A stretch of 64,000 bases of DNA, taken from Epiperipatus broadwayi (lineage: Eukaryota > Onychophora > Udeonychophora > Euonychophora > Peripatidae). The notes under the pieces are model-generated. The model ran no database searches, was not told the DNA's origin, and was given only the letters and a program-made list of their open reading frames with translations. Shown here piece after piece: positions 12,441 to 23,824 of this stretch; position 1 is the stretch's first letter; the number at the start of each line of letters is the position of its first letter. The stretch spans positions 1,050,517 to 1,114,516 of the forward strand of contig JAQFVV010012575.1 of the NCBI GenBank assembly GCA_028023455.1, given 5' to 3'. Made by a program: the position numbers and the translations under genes.

Positions 12441-14060
12441 TCACATGACCTATTAGTTCAGTGAGTGCGATTATCTATCCATTAGTTAATTATAAGGTTG
12501 AAAATATTTTAAAATATCGATGAGCCCCAAGGCAACATTGATAATGAGATATACCATCCACTTGTGGCAGATTTATTTACTTCATTTACTATTACATTAA
12601 ATGCGATTCATTTTCAGTATTTTACTTATTGATATTTTTTTTATGTGGGGAGGTTAGGTAATAAATTTAAGTTGTACTCTGTATTCCAATAGTTAAAATG
12701 AATCTATCTCATAAGGCAGAAAAAATAAATCTGTCAAAAGTTCATGTTTTTTTTTATTGAATAAATATGCCAATAGAGTATAATTGTAATTTTACAGTTC
12801 ACATCTAACTATACATAATAGTAATTATTTTTTCTGTTTTATGAATAACAATTATTTATGCATTGAACAGGTAGAAAATATCAAAAATCAATATCCCACT
12901 TATAGATATGATCAATCGATAGAATGTAGTTTTACCAATTACATTCCTCTTCTAAATATTAACGCATTCTGGCAAATCAGTGATATTAAAATGTCTCTAT
13001 ATTATTTCTTTAAACAACAATCAACGAGAAAAAATAGTTTTTTTTTTATTTTTTATAATGCGACTTAAATTATCCATACAGGGACAAAATAAATTCTAAA
13101 ATGATTTTTTAAAAAAAAAAAAAAAAAAGAATTTGTCACGCGTACACACCTTAATGCATGCAAGAAAACAGATTTAGTAAATTAATTATGTATATACATG
13201 TTTACAAGAATACAGTATTCTTCTATTTATAAATAATGCTAAAAAAAAAACTCCTTATAAGTATTAGAGGTATTGAAAAGAAATTGAAAAACACATCGAT
13301 GATGATAATAATAATAATATGTAATCAATATTAAATAATTTTAAAATAAATTAAATAGATTTTTTTATTATTATATACATAATAAGATTAGTAATAAAAG
13401 GCTATGGGTCTATACATTACACATTCACATATCCTATATCATGCAATATCAAAATGCAGCTAATCAATTCAGTAAATACATTGGGAGAGTTTATAACCTA
13501 TATATGTGATAAAAAATCAATGATTTCTTAAAATTATTTATTTGCTTATAAAGTATTAAATTGTTTATTTTTTTATTTTCTTTATTAATATTTATGGGTT
13601 ATACAAGATAATCATTTGTGCAGAATTGTGCTTATACAAGGAAAGCATGTAAACATCCGAATCATAATTATATATGTGTAATTGTTCCATTGTTAAAATT
13701 TAATATTAATATCCTGCAGATGGAAGTTTAATTCTCTCATCAATTCTTTAAGCAATCACTGAATAAACTTAGAATTTAAAATAGGCGAGTCTATATATGG
13801 AATGACAGATTAAAAAGGGGAAATTTCAGGTGTCCAACGGAATATTCAATAGTATATAATACTACTAGATTTCTCAGATGTCTCTTACTTTAACAGGTGA
13901 AAATTATATTAAAAAGCTTAAATTGTTCAACCATGATAATCTATACATCTCCACATACATTAAACTCTATTACATATTTACATATAATATAACACATAAA
14001 ATAAATACATCTGTACTTATTATAATGGTCATCCAGGATAGCAACCATGTACTCAATTGT
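12440..14060. repeat. Old dispersed segment, copy 2 (partner 2570-4370)
   Basis: Collinear with copy 1 but diverged, and lacking both insertions found there. Its value is as an empty site: ATTAACGCATTCTGGCAAATC near 12960-12985 corresponds to the SINE target, and the stretch near 13490-13530 to the hairpin target. No coding region is recognised. Confidence 0.6.
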
Positions 14061-14063
14061 TAA

Positions 14064-15080
14064 AAATTATATAAAGTTCTTTTAGATTTAAAATATTATT
14101 ATTATTAAGAACTTTATGCATGAATGTATGTGCATAAGTTAAATATACGAAAGCATTTCACTTGGATAAATAAACATATTATTTATTAAAATGAATTTTA
14201 ATAAAAAAACTTAAATTCAGATAATATCGCTTAAATTAAGAAAAAAAAAAGAAATAATTATATATTTTTTTGTGTGGTTTGAAGAAAATTTAATTTGATC
14301 AGATTTACTGATTAAGAAAAAGCAAATCTACAAACAGTAATCAAGAGATAAAAAATCTTCAATTTATTATTGTCTTTTAATTACTGATCAATTGTATACT
14401 AGTAATTAAAAAATGTAAAAAAAATTGATAAGCGAGAAAATATATAGAGTTCACATATTTGGGGAGATTATTATTCATTCATTTGTTGTTATAATTTGAT
14501 CTGAACTGGAGAGTTTGACAGTATAAAATTTTTAGCTTATGTGAACTTTTAACGTGGCTAAAAAAATATTTTACGGTTACTGTAGTTTATGAAGAAAAAA
14601 TCATCCTTGCCAGAAATATGGAACCTAAGGATCATTTGTTGATACGACCACAGAATATGCATTGTTAGGCACTAAAGTATACTAACTCACGATAAACTCT
14701 GTAGATTTCTTTTGGAGTAATCTGAGCTCAAATCTTAATGTCTAACTCAGGATTAATTTAAAACGCCTATGAAAAATGTATGCCTCAACTGCCTTTATTT
14801 TGTCTTAAAAAATGGAACATTTAAAAAAAAACGGGGACAGAAAAGCATGACTATTTCCACGACATTCTGATCAATAATGGAAGTATTAATAAAATAAAAT
14901 ACCACAGTAAGACTATTTTTTTTTTTACAATTTTTTTTAAAAAAAAAACTATATTGAAAGTGCATTAAATCAGTACCATCTGATTTTTCTATTAACCTAC
15001 AATTTATATGTAATCATTGCTTAATATTGTTATACATTTATTTTTTATATGAATTGCTGTATGAATGTATTTTAAAATAA
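14064..15080. other. No feature seen
   Basis: A/T-rich sequence with homopolymer runs; no ORF, RNA or repeat boundary could be supported. Confidence 0.5.
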
Positions 15081-15084
15081 TTAA

Positions 15085-15231
15085 TTTTAATTTTAAACAA
15101 GGCAAAACTCTCTCCATACAGTAGTGCCACCCTGTGCCAATCAGAGTAATCAATGGATGCCAGAAGGCTTGTGCATAAAATCCCTATCTAATGCCTACTC
15201 ATCCAATACCCCCAGACTAGTTTCTCCATTG
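15085..15231 (-). mobile_element. Retrozyme-like fragment, copy A2, truncated in the ribozyme
   Basis: Family A sequence on the minus strand: it begins at the hammerhead 3' half (AGAAAC, UAGUC, then UGGGGGUAUUGG) and runs through ATTTTATGCACAAGCC, CATCCATTGATTACTC and GTGGCACTACTGTATGG to GCCTTGTTT near 15098. The 5' side stops abruptly inside the catalytic core at about 15228, where LINE sequence begins. A plus-strand piece of the same family lies on the far side of the LINE. Confidence 0.7.
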
Positions 15232-15241
15232 ATTATTATTA

Positions 15242-16063
15242 TTGATATTAGATTATTTAGAAAAAGCTCAAAGGGAAGTAGGAAGACATGCATTGGATGC
15301 AGAAGTATGGACAGCAAGGGAGGCAATTCAAGGAGAAATGGGATGGTCAAGTTTTCATATGAGAGATGCAAAAAGTAAAATGAAAATGTTTGGTAGATTG
15401 CAGTTTATGGATAATAAAAGAATAGCTAAAATAGTATTTAATTGGGTTATGAGTAAAGGGCAGGTAACAAGATGGGTGAGAAAGGTAATGCGGTATGCAA
15501 AAGATTTGGATAAAGAATTTATATCAGTATATTTGTACAAAAGATGGGATGATTGTGTTAAGAGGATTATTGAGTGTTATAGTAGTAAGGAATGGGATAA
15601 AAGAATAAATTTATTAATAAAGACTAGGGAGTTAGAGAGATGGAGAAATAGTATGGAGAGTAAAAAGAGTTTAAATATATATAGAAATAAACAGAATATT
15701 AGGTGTGAGTTAATATATGATAATAGTAAGGAAAGTAGTTTATTGTTTAAGGCTCGAATGGGATCTTTAGCTACAAAAGAATATACATGTAAATGGAAAA
15801 ATATGGGTGATTTATTTTGTAAATTATGTAAGGAAGGAATTGAAAATATTAGGCATTTGTTAATTGAATGTAAATGTTTGAAAACAGAAAGGGTAAATAT
15901 AATGAAGTTGTGGAAAAATAAATATGAAAAGAGTGATTATACAGAAAGTGAATTATTGGTTTTTATGCTGGGTTTGGGAAAAGATAAGGGGGATTTAGAT
16001 ATAAAGGTTATAGAGTTGACAAAAATTATGTTGTGGAAATGGGATAGAGCAGATTATGGGTAA
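15242..16063 (+). pseudogene. LINE C-terminal region, 273-codon open frame
   Basis: An unbroken frame of 273 codons, Lys/Glu-rich, with a zinc-knuckle-like C-x2-C-x7-H-x4-C near its end (FCKLCKEGIENIRHLLIEC, about 15814-15872). This is the usual C-terminal motif of several non-LTR retrotransposon ORF2 proteins. No RT is present, so the element is 5' truncated and the apparent start Met is probably internal. The frame is undamaged, unlike the other LINE pieces here, so the insertion is fairly recent. A host gene cannot be fully excluded, but the downstream ATCAC-type tail supports LINE origin. Confidence 0.65.
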
Positions 16064-16171
16064 ATTTAGAGTGGGGAATGTAAAAGAAAGTGGCTAACAG
16101 GTTTATCTGGGCATAATTACTGAGATATTCTTGACTTCGTTTAAGAAGCCATAATACATCACATATCACAT
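16064..16171 (+). repeat. LINE 3' UTR with ATCAC-type tail
   Basis: About 90 bp after the stop codon, the sequence ends in imperfect pentamers (CATCACATATCACATCACAT), a microsatellite-like tail of the sort seen in CR1/RTE-like elements. Confidence 0.5.
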
Positions 16172-16245
16172 CACATGCCTTGTTTAATAACAATTATGTG
16201 CTAGTATGAGATAGTGATCATGTGATAATTTTAATTTTGTGTGTG
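16172..16245 (+). mobile_element. Retrozyme-like fragment, plus orientation (A2 right side)
   Basis: GCCTTGTTTAATAAC followed by a GTGATCATGTGAT block matches the family A unit in plus orientation (compare 55540-55610). With the minus fragment at 15085-15231 it brackets the LINE. Confidence 0.5.
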
Positions 16246-17014
16246 TGCGTGTGTTTTAATTGTGAAATAAATTGTCGTTAGGATTAATTCAAATTATCAG
16301 GTTTTTTTTTTAATTAGCAATTTTTATTTCCAAATGGTAATTTTAGTACTTATCAATTAAGAGAAAAATATATTTTAGTTCAAGAGAACTGTTTTAATTA
16401 AGTAAAGAGACTGTTTAACCATTGAGCAAAATTTCCGGAATATTTTGTAAATTGAGGTATCCTGGTTTTTGTAATTGTTTCATGTAGCATGGGCCCTATA
16501 TTATATTACTATTTTTATTTAAATTAAATTATTGCTGAGTAAAAAGAAAAACTATTTTCAAAACAAGTATTAATTTTTGGTAGATGATTGGAAAATATGA
16601 CCTGTTTTAGGAGTTTAATCATCTCCATTATTATTTAGTTTAAATGTGACTATGAAAATTTGCATTTGTTTAGTCGTATTTAAAGGTGGTTTCTCAAGAT
16701 TACCAGTGCACGAAAATGACTCCCCAAAGTATGGTTAGATTAGTTCATTGTTACCAAGGTTACAGGTACATTATAAATCCTTGTATCATTATCATAATGA
16801 CTTTTAACTCAAAGTCTTTTAGTCTGTAAATTTAATATCATGCTATGATGCCTTTATAGTTTTTTTGTAGTAGACTTCAGGCTTTTGTATCAAACTGCAT
16901 TCTCTATTATATCCTCTTTTCAACCATATCTTTCCAATGAAACCAATCAATATGGCCTCTCTAATGGGTCTTGTGGACAATCTTTTTGAATAGTTTTTAA
17001 TAGTAATAATAAAA
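16246..17014. other. No feature seen
   Basis: A/T-rich, no supported coding or structured element; a short CT/TG-rich stretch near 16860-16990 has no recognised family. Confidence 0.45.
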
Positions 17015-17202
17015 AGTCAGATGTCACATGACTTATATATAGCTTGTATTTACCAATATGTAAACTTAAGAGCATGCTATAACTCTAAACAAACTTTTTT
17101 TATTATTATGATAAATGCTACTACAAGAGAAGACATTCAAATCATCTTTATCTTAGATTGTTCCCATCCCCAGACCGGTTTCGACCTATGGGTCTCTTCA
17201 TT
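17015..17202 (-). mobile_element. Retrozyme-like fragment, copy B2, starting inside the ribozyme
   Basis: Minus-strand family B unit: hammerhead, then AGATGATTTGAATG, TCTCTTGTAGTAGC, a GTTTAGAGTTATAGCATGC block and AAGTCATGTGACATCTGAC at the 3' end. Sequence beyond 17201 does not match the unit, so the copy's 5' end coincides with the second base of the CUGANGA box. Confidence 0.7.
17166..17200 (-). ncRNA. Hammerhead ribozyme, 5'-truncated
   Basis: Minus strand: UGAAGA (17200-17195), stem II GACC/GGUC with loop CAUA, GAAAC (17182-17178), a short stem III, then GUC followed by UGGGGAUGGG. Everything fits the hammerhead core except that C3 and the 5' strand of stem I are missing because the copy begins there. 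Confidence 0.65.
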
Positions 17203-17419
17203 TAATAATTCACGCATTATTTCCAGTTTAACAAAATGCAAGATTGAATTATAATATAGTGGATTAATTAATTAATGTTTATGTCATTAGTATTTGGTCT
17301 GAATTGTGGCTTAAGATATTTTGTTGAATATTTAAATGTTGAATATTATAAGACTCCTGTGAAATAATCCCAATTATATTGATTTTGAATTTGATATTTA
17401 TATAACAAGTCCTTTATAT

Positions 17420-19465
17420 TGTAACAATCGAAATGAAAGTGAAGATCGAATCTAACCGCAAACTACGATATCTGCTCTACAGAGCACCATCTAGACTTTT
17501 AAACCTAGAAAAATTTATAGAGTAGGCAGATACGCGCTGTTAAGATTCCACTTTATTCAAATATTCAGATCGTTATCCCAAGTCACTAGCTCAGTGGAGA
17601 CGCAGAGATAAAAATCTATATCTTAATTTATATCTTAAATATAAATAAATAAAAGCCACTGCCAGAAATTAACACGTAAAAATATTTATTTACGCACATA
17701 TAAAATAACATTTAAATTTTGAGGAATAAATTCAACATTTTAGATTTTTATATTAACTTTTAATTTTACATTTAACTAAGTTTCAATGAGTTTAATATTT
17801 TATTTAGATAGTCGAGTATGATACGTAGATCTGCATTTGAAAAGAAAATATTCTTCCCTGATTTAACCTTAGGCAACAAATTTTGCAATAAAACCGGCGC
17901 CAATCCATCTGATACATTTATGTATTCAATGTAGCATGAAAATACGACAACACAAAATACTATACTGTCAGGAATGTACATCTGATCAGTAAGTAGAATT
18001 AGAGAAGACATTGTCTCTCCACCAACAGGAATGTCACATCTGTTGGCGAGTAGAATAAACATAAAACTCCATAGGAATGGACTGCGGTCCTTTGCCTTCT
18101 TACAAACCCATCCATAGGCAAACAGAAGGTGTGTGGCGTATATATATAATCCTGCCCGTAGCGGATCTCATACTACATCTACAATTACACAAATATATCC
18201 AATCCATTGAACCAATTCAACTACGAAATAAATAACCTAAGATTACCCTCCCTTAATATAACTTGACAAAACTATATAGCCATTCATGCCCGACTTAAAT
18301 TTAACATTTAAATACGTTCACACAGATTATTTTTATATAATTTGTTTTATAATGTCGAGTATAGATCGGCTGCACAGATTCCACGGTCAAAAACATTCCA
18401 AATTAAACATAACCGATCAAAATACAAAGTCAATCGATAACGTCAATTGCTGAGGGAATACAGGAGACCCTTTGGTGTTCATCATAAGACACCCTATGAC
18501 ATTGTTGACTTATATATTCTAATCGACTGTGAAAACCACAACATAATCAACCGCTAACGAATCTCTGCAACGTCTATACCCAACTTAAATGTAATGCATT
18601 TAATAATTTCTACAATAAATATTACTACAAATAATAATAATAAAATGGAAATGATTTTAGCAAAACTTAACTATATAAATTTAAACAATCAATTATTAAT
18701 TTGAAAATCGAATAAGAGTTCATTTTAAAATTTAAATTAGCTGAATCTTTAAAAAAAAACATTGACGAAAGTTCTTAATTACTTTTTTTTTGTTGTTGTT
18801 AATTTGTAAAGTTCATAGCTCACTGGTAGAAGAGTCCAGGTTTCTGCTTTTAATTCCCACGATGCCTCCATTGGAAGATAATGTTCTGGAGATGGCAATA
18901 GCTGGTTCAAGGTATCACAGTCTTTTTCTTTTTTAAATAGAGAGTGTGGTATGTGCGTCCTATCACAACTCTCAAACACACAATGCTGGAACTGTCAGAA
19001 AAAACTATTTCCCTTTTTATATTATCCGCACGGATTCAATCAACAAAACGTCACTAATCCATCACTTTCGTTAGGGTCCGAGCCAAGGCTTAGTGCTTCC
19101 GTTGGTCAAGCTAATTTCTCTTTATTTTCTTATCTATCTTTCATCAGACCATTTTAATTATACAAGAGCCCACGGCTAGCTTGCTTTTCAAACAATTTAT
19201 AAACAATCATTTCCATTTACAGATTACAAGAATTAATTAATACCTGTTTTTATTTTTAAATCTTGTACTTTTTTTTTATAAAAAAGTACGTTCAAATACT
19301 TATTTGTTTTTTTAAAAAAAATTTTTTTTTAAAGTTTGGCATCTGTGCGAATGTATATACGTTTAACAAACATTTTAATTTTAGCATTTAGTTTTTTACT
19401 TTTATTTGCGAACTTTTAAGTTTTTATTTTAAATTAATGTAACGACATATTTATATATCGTTACA
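17420..19465 (-). repeat. Solo-LTR-like repeat, copy 1 (2.05 kb)
   Basis: The segment starts TGTAACAATCG and ends CGTTACA, so both strands read TG...CA with a TGTAAC/GTTACA terminal inverted repeat, as in Ty3/gypsy LTRs. It is flanked by ATAT on both sides (17416-17419 and 19466-19469), compatible with a 4-5 bp target duplication in an AT tract. A diverged copy in the opposite orientation occupies 57200-59663. No gag or pol lies next to either. Frames inside, such as 17772-18062 minus, are not conserved between copies. A long MITE is the alternative. Confidence 0.6.
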
Positions 19466-19470
19466 ATATA

Positions 19471-21007
19471 TTATGTTGGGATACTAGCTGTGGTTTTTCT
19501 CTCAGTGTGTTGTTGATGCCATGAAACTAATCCTGAAGGACATGATTACCTTTATCCAAGTAAGACATTAAAAGTTGTAATCCAAGTTGCCAGACAATTT
19601 GATTGGCTATTTATTTAAACATTAATTTCTATATGTCTTCATCTGAGAGTATACATAATGATAAGGTAAATAAAAAAACCTCTGATGGTATTAAGTAAGA
19701 GAAATCCATAATAGAATATGTTAATGTAAAGACAAAGACAAACAGACTGTAGAATATGTTAATTAAGATGATAGAAAATAGAGAAATAAAGTTCTAAATT
19801 GAATTTCAAAAGATATTCAAGAGATTTAGAAAGATGTCACATGTAATATTAATGGATAAGCAAGTTTGTTGGAATGATAAAAAGAAGAAAAAATTTATAT
19901 GACAAAAAAAATTAGCCATATTAATTATTAAAGGGCTTGATAATGTTTGATTAGGATAATGATTTTATACACTTGAGTGGAAGAGTGATTTTGTTAAACT
20001 ACTTGTGTATTAAAATAAAATTATAATTGAACCTTAATACTCTAATGGATTTCTTACTCATATTTGTGATAGACAAATGGCTAGTTGTTCAAGAGGTGGC
20101 TTGCCATCCACATACAAAAAATGACAAGTTGAGTTTTAATTCAAGAATAAACTTCTTCAAGTTTATTCCTCTACCACTGTGCAGAATGATATTTGTGATG
20201 ATTACAATAACAGTAATTTAGAAATTATGCTCTAAGCTGAGTAATATTTGTGCTGGCAGAATATTGAAAAGTTAGACCAATAGAAATTTTCGTTTGATTG
20301 CAAATAAACTTCAATTTAAAAAAAAACAATTACGCCGTCTTTATTTTATACAAAACATCAGATTGTAAACACAACTGTGGATATGCAGATATTTAATGCT
20401 TCTAAAATCATCTGAAAATACATATATATATAGTTCCCTTTAAATTTTTTTTTGGGGGGGCCCAATTCATTAGATAAGGAGAATTTGGTTTCCTTTTTCA
20501 AAATGATGCCATTTAGAGAGAGAATGAAATTTGAGATAAAAGAGAGTTAAAAAAGCTTCGTTGTATATATATTTATTTAGTCTAATAAAAGAATGTTTTA
20601 CGTTTTTTTCTATTAAAAAAATATCTTGCGCAAAAGTTACTTATATATAAAAGTTAATTTCGACTGACAGCAAACAGCATGATAGCAAAAGTCATCTCAT
20701 TTATGAAAATTATCAAAACGAGGACTTGCCTAACTATTCTTTTGCGGAAATCAAAAACAAATTATTTTATCACTTTCTATATGTAATTATATTTCCCTTT
20801 TTTGGATCAAAACTATAATTTGTAGATTCTACAATGACTATCATAAATTGTAGAAGCAACAATGTACAGAGAATATACCTAAATGTTTTTGCTCATGTTA
20901 TTGCAAAATCAGCTCAGGACAATAATGATTCACTTCGTTAACAATTTTATCTACTGAATCAAAATTACAAAACAATTAAATTATGATGATGATATTAAGG
21001 AATTCGC
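19471..21007. other. No supported gene; broken frames 19540-20330
   Basis: Fragmentary frames (for example KIFKRFRKMSHV near 19810 and VQEVACHPH near 20090) hint at an old coding region, but no family motif is visible. A G8 run abuts a T run near 20445-20460. Confidence 0.4.
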
Positions 21008-21022
21008 AATAAAACATATAAT

Positions 21023-21210
21023 ATTTACTAAGGCTGTAACCTTAGGAATAAGCGTCTGAAAAATTCGAAGGTAGGGACCTCTACAGGTCTTAGCCACAAG
21101 CTTAAGCTTGGAAGAGGTCCCTACCTTCGAATTTTTCAGACGCTTATTCCTAAGGTTACAGCCTTAGTAAATATTACTTAATATAATAATGTGCTTTAAT
21201 AAAAATTTAT
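21023..21210. mobile_element. Hairpin retroposon, copy 2
   Basis: Same family as 3708-3940: TTTACTAAGGCTGTAACC at the left is mirrored by GGTTACAGCCTTAGTAAA at the right, with a shorter centre (AAGCTTAAGCTTGG), then the same right tail TAATATAATAATGTGCTTT. It is flanked by a perfect 15-bp direct repeat AATAAAACATATAAT (21008-21022 and 21211-21225). The arms are nearly identical, so the copy is young or kept alike by its mechanism of formation. Confidence 0.85.
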
Positions 21211-21225
21211 AATAAAACATATAAT

Positions 21226-21760
21226 AGTAATAATAATAAGTCAGATGTCACATGACTTATATATAGCTTGCACTTACAAATATGTAAAATAAAGAGCGTG
21301 CTAATAGCTCTAAATAAGCTTTTTTTTAATTTTATTTATGATAAATGCTACTACAAGAGAAGACATTATCATAAATAAAAAAAAAAGCTTGTTTAGAGCT
21401 ATTAGCACGCTCTTAATTTTACATATTTGTAAGTGCAAGCTATATATAAGTCATGTGACATCTGACTTATTATTTCTATTATTATTTTGCTGTTGTGGCT
21501 TTGGCTAAATTAAATGGCTAAGCCTACTAATATATGGAGTATCTGAATTAAGTTCAGGCCCATATGATTTTTTCAGTTGGAGAGCTGACTTTAAAGACAT
21601 GTAGATGTCTAAAAGTTTCAGATCTTCTTCTAACAATTAACTTTTAGATAAATGCTTTGCTTGAGTTGGTTTTTTAAATCTAATGTTCCAACTCCTCCAA
21701 GATAAAAATGATTTGAATGTCTTCTCTTGTAGTAGCATTTATTTTAAATAAAACATATAG
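21226..21760. mobile_element. Retrozyme-like fold-back, copy B3
   Basis: Starts directly after the target duplication of the hairpin retroposon. A tight inverted repeat (21235-21365 against 21366-21472; GTCAGATGTCACATGAC mirrored by GTCATGTGACATCTGAC) is followed on the plus strand by the unit body (TATGGAGTATCTGAATT, GACATGTAGATGTCTAAAAG) and the post-ribozyme block AATGTCTTCTCTTGTAGTAG. The hammerhead itself has been lost by a deletion near 21680-21705. Confidence 0.7.
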
Positions 21761-21899
21761 TAATAATAGTAATTTTTTGCATTATATATATTTTATTTTC
21801 TTAAATATTGATTCAGTAAAACTAGTATTAATTTATAAATAATAAAAAAATAAGTAATTATTTATACATTATAAGTCCCACTGTTTTTCTAAATTGTAA

Positions 21900-22060
21900 T
21901 AATGGTGTATTAGTTGTCTTTATTGTTTGGACTATTTCCATTTCCATCATCTAATAAGAATATTGAATGTCTTTAGAAAAAATTAACTTTATTTAAATAT
22001 TCCAAATACATTCAACTGTTAGTAATAGCACATCAAACAGGTTAGTATATACACGACTAC
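21900..22060 (-). other. 3' end of Penelope-like element lineage 3
   Basis: After the hammerhead the minus strand runs through TTGAATGTATTTGGAATATT and AATAAAGTT to GATGATGGAAATGG...TAGTCCAA. The same tail ends the related copy at 43745-43830, and an isolated tail piece lies at 22731-22775. It marks the element's 3' end. Confidence 0.6.
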
Positions 22061-22095
22061 GTTTCAAGATTATTTCCCCCTCTTCTTCAGGTATT
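22050..22095 (-). ncRNA. Hammerhead ribozyme of PLE lineage 3
   Basis: Minus strand: CUGAAGA (22090-22084), a weak stem II (AGA/UCU) with a purine loop, GAAAC (22065-22061), then GUAGUC with cleavage expected after 22055. Stem III would be two base pairs (AC/GU) with a GUA loop; stem I is AUAC/GUGU. All catalytic boxes are exact. Very short stem III is a known feature of PLE hammerheads, which are thought to act better as dimers. Confidence 0.72.
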
Positions 22096-22118
22096 GCTGG
22101 CCTCACCAGTGACAGTAC

Positions 22119-22197
22119 TAGTATGGGAATCGAACCAGGATCCTTAGATTCTTGAATATTGAATTGCTCTAACCAACTGAGCCATCGTGCCAAAGGC
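22119..22197 (-). promoter_or_regulatory. tRNA-like pol III promoter inside PLE lineage 3
   Basis: Minus strand: TGGCTCAGTTGG (22184-22173) is a perfect A box and GGTTCGATTCC (22136-22126) a perfect B box, in a tRNA-like context (GGCACGA...TTAGAGC). It lies between the PLE coding end and the hammerhead. The related PLE at 43.9-44.0 kb has the same sequence at the same place, with a damaged A box, so this is part of the element and not a chance SINE hit at one locus. Confidence 0.7.
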
Positions 22198-22224
22198 AAC
22201 AGTCAGTAGAAATTTCGTATAATT

Positions 22225-22440
22225 ATCTATGAGGTTCCTTCTTATTTCTCCACTTTTTCTTCTTAAGAATAAAGTTGATTAGTGATTTCCATACATTAGT
22301 ATAATCACACTCGGTTGACTTATGGGATTGTTTGCCTTTGTTATATGAGCAGCTTCTTTAAATTTTCTTCTTTGTACCTTTTCTTCTCTATCCAATATTT
22401 TTGTGTTTCGCCAATTGAACATATATATGTTTAATAGTCC
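22225..22440 (-). pseudogene. Penelope-like element C-terminal fragment, lineage 3
   Basis: The minus strand encodes FNWRNTKILDREEKVQRRKF followed by KEAAHITKANNPISQPS, then a frameshift and WKSLINFILKKKKW. This matches the end of the GIY-YIG region of the PLE copy at 44070-44465 (FNWENTKILDKEEKMQRRKF). RT and the GIY-YIG motif itself are missing. The piece is followed by the tRNA-like promoter and the hammerhead. Confidence 0.7.
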
Positions 22441-23760
22441 AAACAATAAATACAATTATAAGTACCAATTTATGCAATTTTGTTGAATCAATATTTAAAC
22501 AAACAAAATAAAACACATATAATGCAAATATAAATATATATGTTTTAATTTGTTGAATGTTTTTTTTAGCGAGTTCTGATTCAAAATAAATACGAAGAGA
22601 ATCATTCTTCACATGATTTATACTAATTGAAAAGTATTGTATCTATATCTGCAAAAAAGATAATAAAAAAAATACATCTATCTTATTCTGTATTTGTCTG
22701 AAGGTTTGTAATGATGGTATATTATACGATGTGATAGGTTGGACTATTTCCATCATTTATGAGTGAATGTTCCTTCAGATAAATACAGAATAATACCACT
22801 TACGCGGCACAAACTAATACACCACTACGATCGTAATTGCCGTTTTAAATTTACATATATCTTAAATGTTTTTTTATGTGTAAAATATCACCACTTCCTC
22901 CAAACACACTCGACATGAAAACATTGTAATAGTCCGTCCCCCCCATCTTATGAAGGCTCTGATAAAAGTTCATAAAAATCTTCAGTGTATAAATAATTTA
23001 TATCTATAGATGAAAATGGAAATTCTAATCTGTTATAATGGTAGCTTCACTGAGTTTAGAAATTCATTAGTCAGCTAAAAAGTAGATTGTTTAAAAGTAA
23101 CACGTTATTTAAACTAAAAATACAAATAAATCTTTTAAATCCGGTAAAGTTTTAAAACATCCTTGCCCTTTTGTAGCAGATAAACACTGACTAAGAATAA
23201 ATCATGTAAGAATTGGTATTTTCCTTAACTATATACTTTTGATGCTTTTTTTTTCTTTGGAAAAAAAAAAAGACATAAGAAACTTGTTGATGTTTGATTG
23301 AAAAACTTTCTTGATCGATTTTCAGCTGAAATTGATAAAAGCATTTCTTCCGAGAATAATGTCACCTCATTTAACTTTATGCTATTATAGATTTATCAAT
23401 AGGATGTACTACCTTCACTCTTTTTTTTGATTATAACTATTTTTGCGGATTTCTGCGGGTACAGGCATAAATATATTTTTTAATCCTTTAAAATAATATG
23501 GAAAAACATAAAAAATTATAAATTATAAAATATATTTTTTCTGAAACAGGTACATTTAATTACAATGAAGATTTGGTGACTTGTTAATCAAGAGCCTAAT
23601 CAAAAAGAATCTTAATATAATTCATGCTAGTTCTCTATAACAGAACTCTCTTCATCATTTTAATAAAACCTAATACCAAATTTGGACTATATTTTAAACT
23701 CTGATGCTTATTGGTGCATTATAAAATAAACATTATATTATTAGAAAAGCTTTGACTAAA
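22440..23760. other. No gene seen
   Basis: A/T-rich. The only recognised pieces are a PLE lineage 3 tail (GGACTATTTCCATCAT, 22741-22770) and short T or A runs. Confidence 0.45.
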
Positions 23761-23768
23761 ATAATATT

Positions 23769-23774
23769 TTTATT
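23769..23774 (-). terminator. AATAAA polyadenylation signal candidate
   Basis: AATAAA on the minus strand about 50 bp after the stop codon of the secreted-protein ORF. In such AT-rich DNA the hexamer is common, so the position is the main support. Confidence 0.35.
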
Positions 23775-23824
23775 TTTCTTAGAAATTCAGTTTCTTTTAC
23801 CAGCAATCTACATTTAATCTGGAT

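Noticed and set aside
17772-18062. 96-codon minus-strand ORF as a gene
   Set aside because: It lies inside the solo-LTR-like repeat and its homologue near 58680-58950 is not open.
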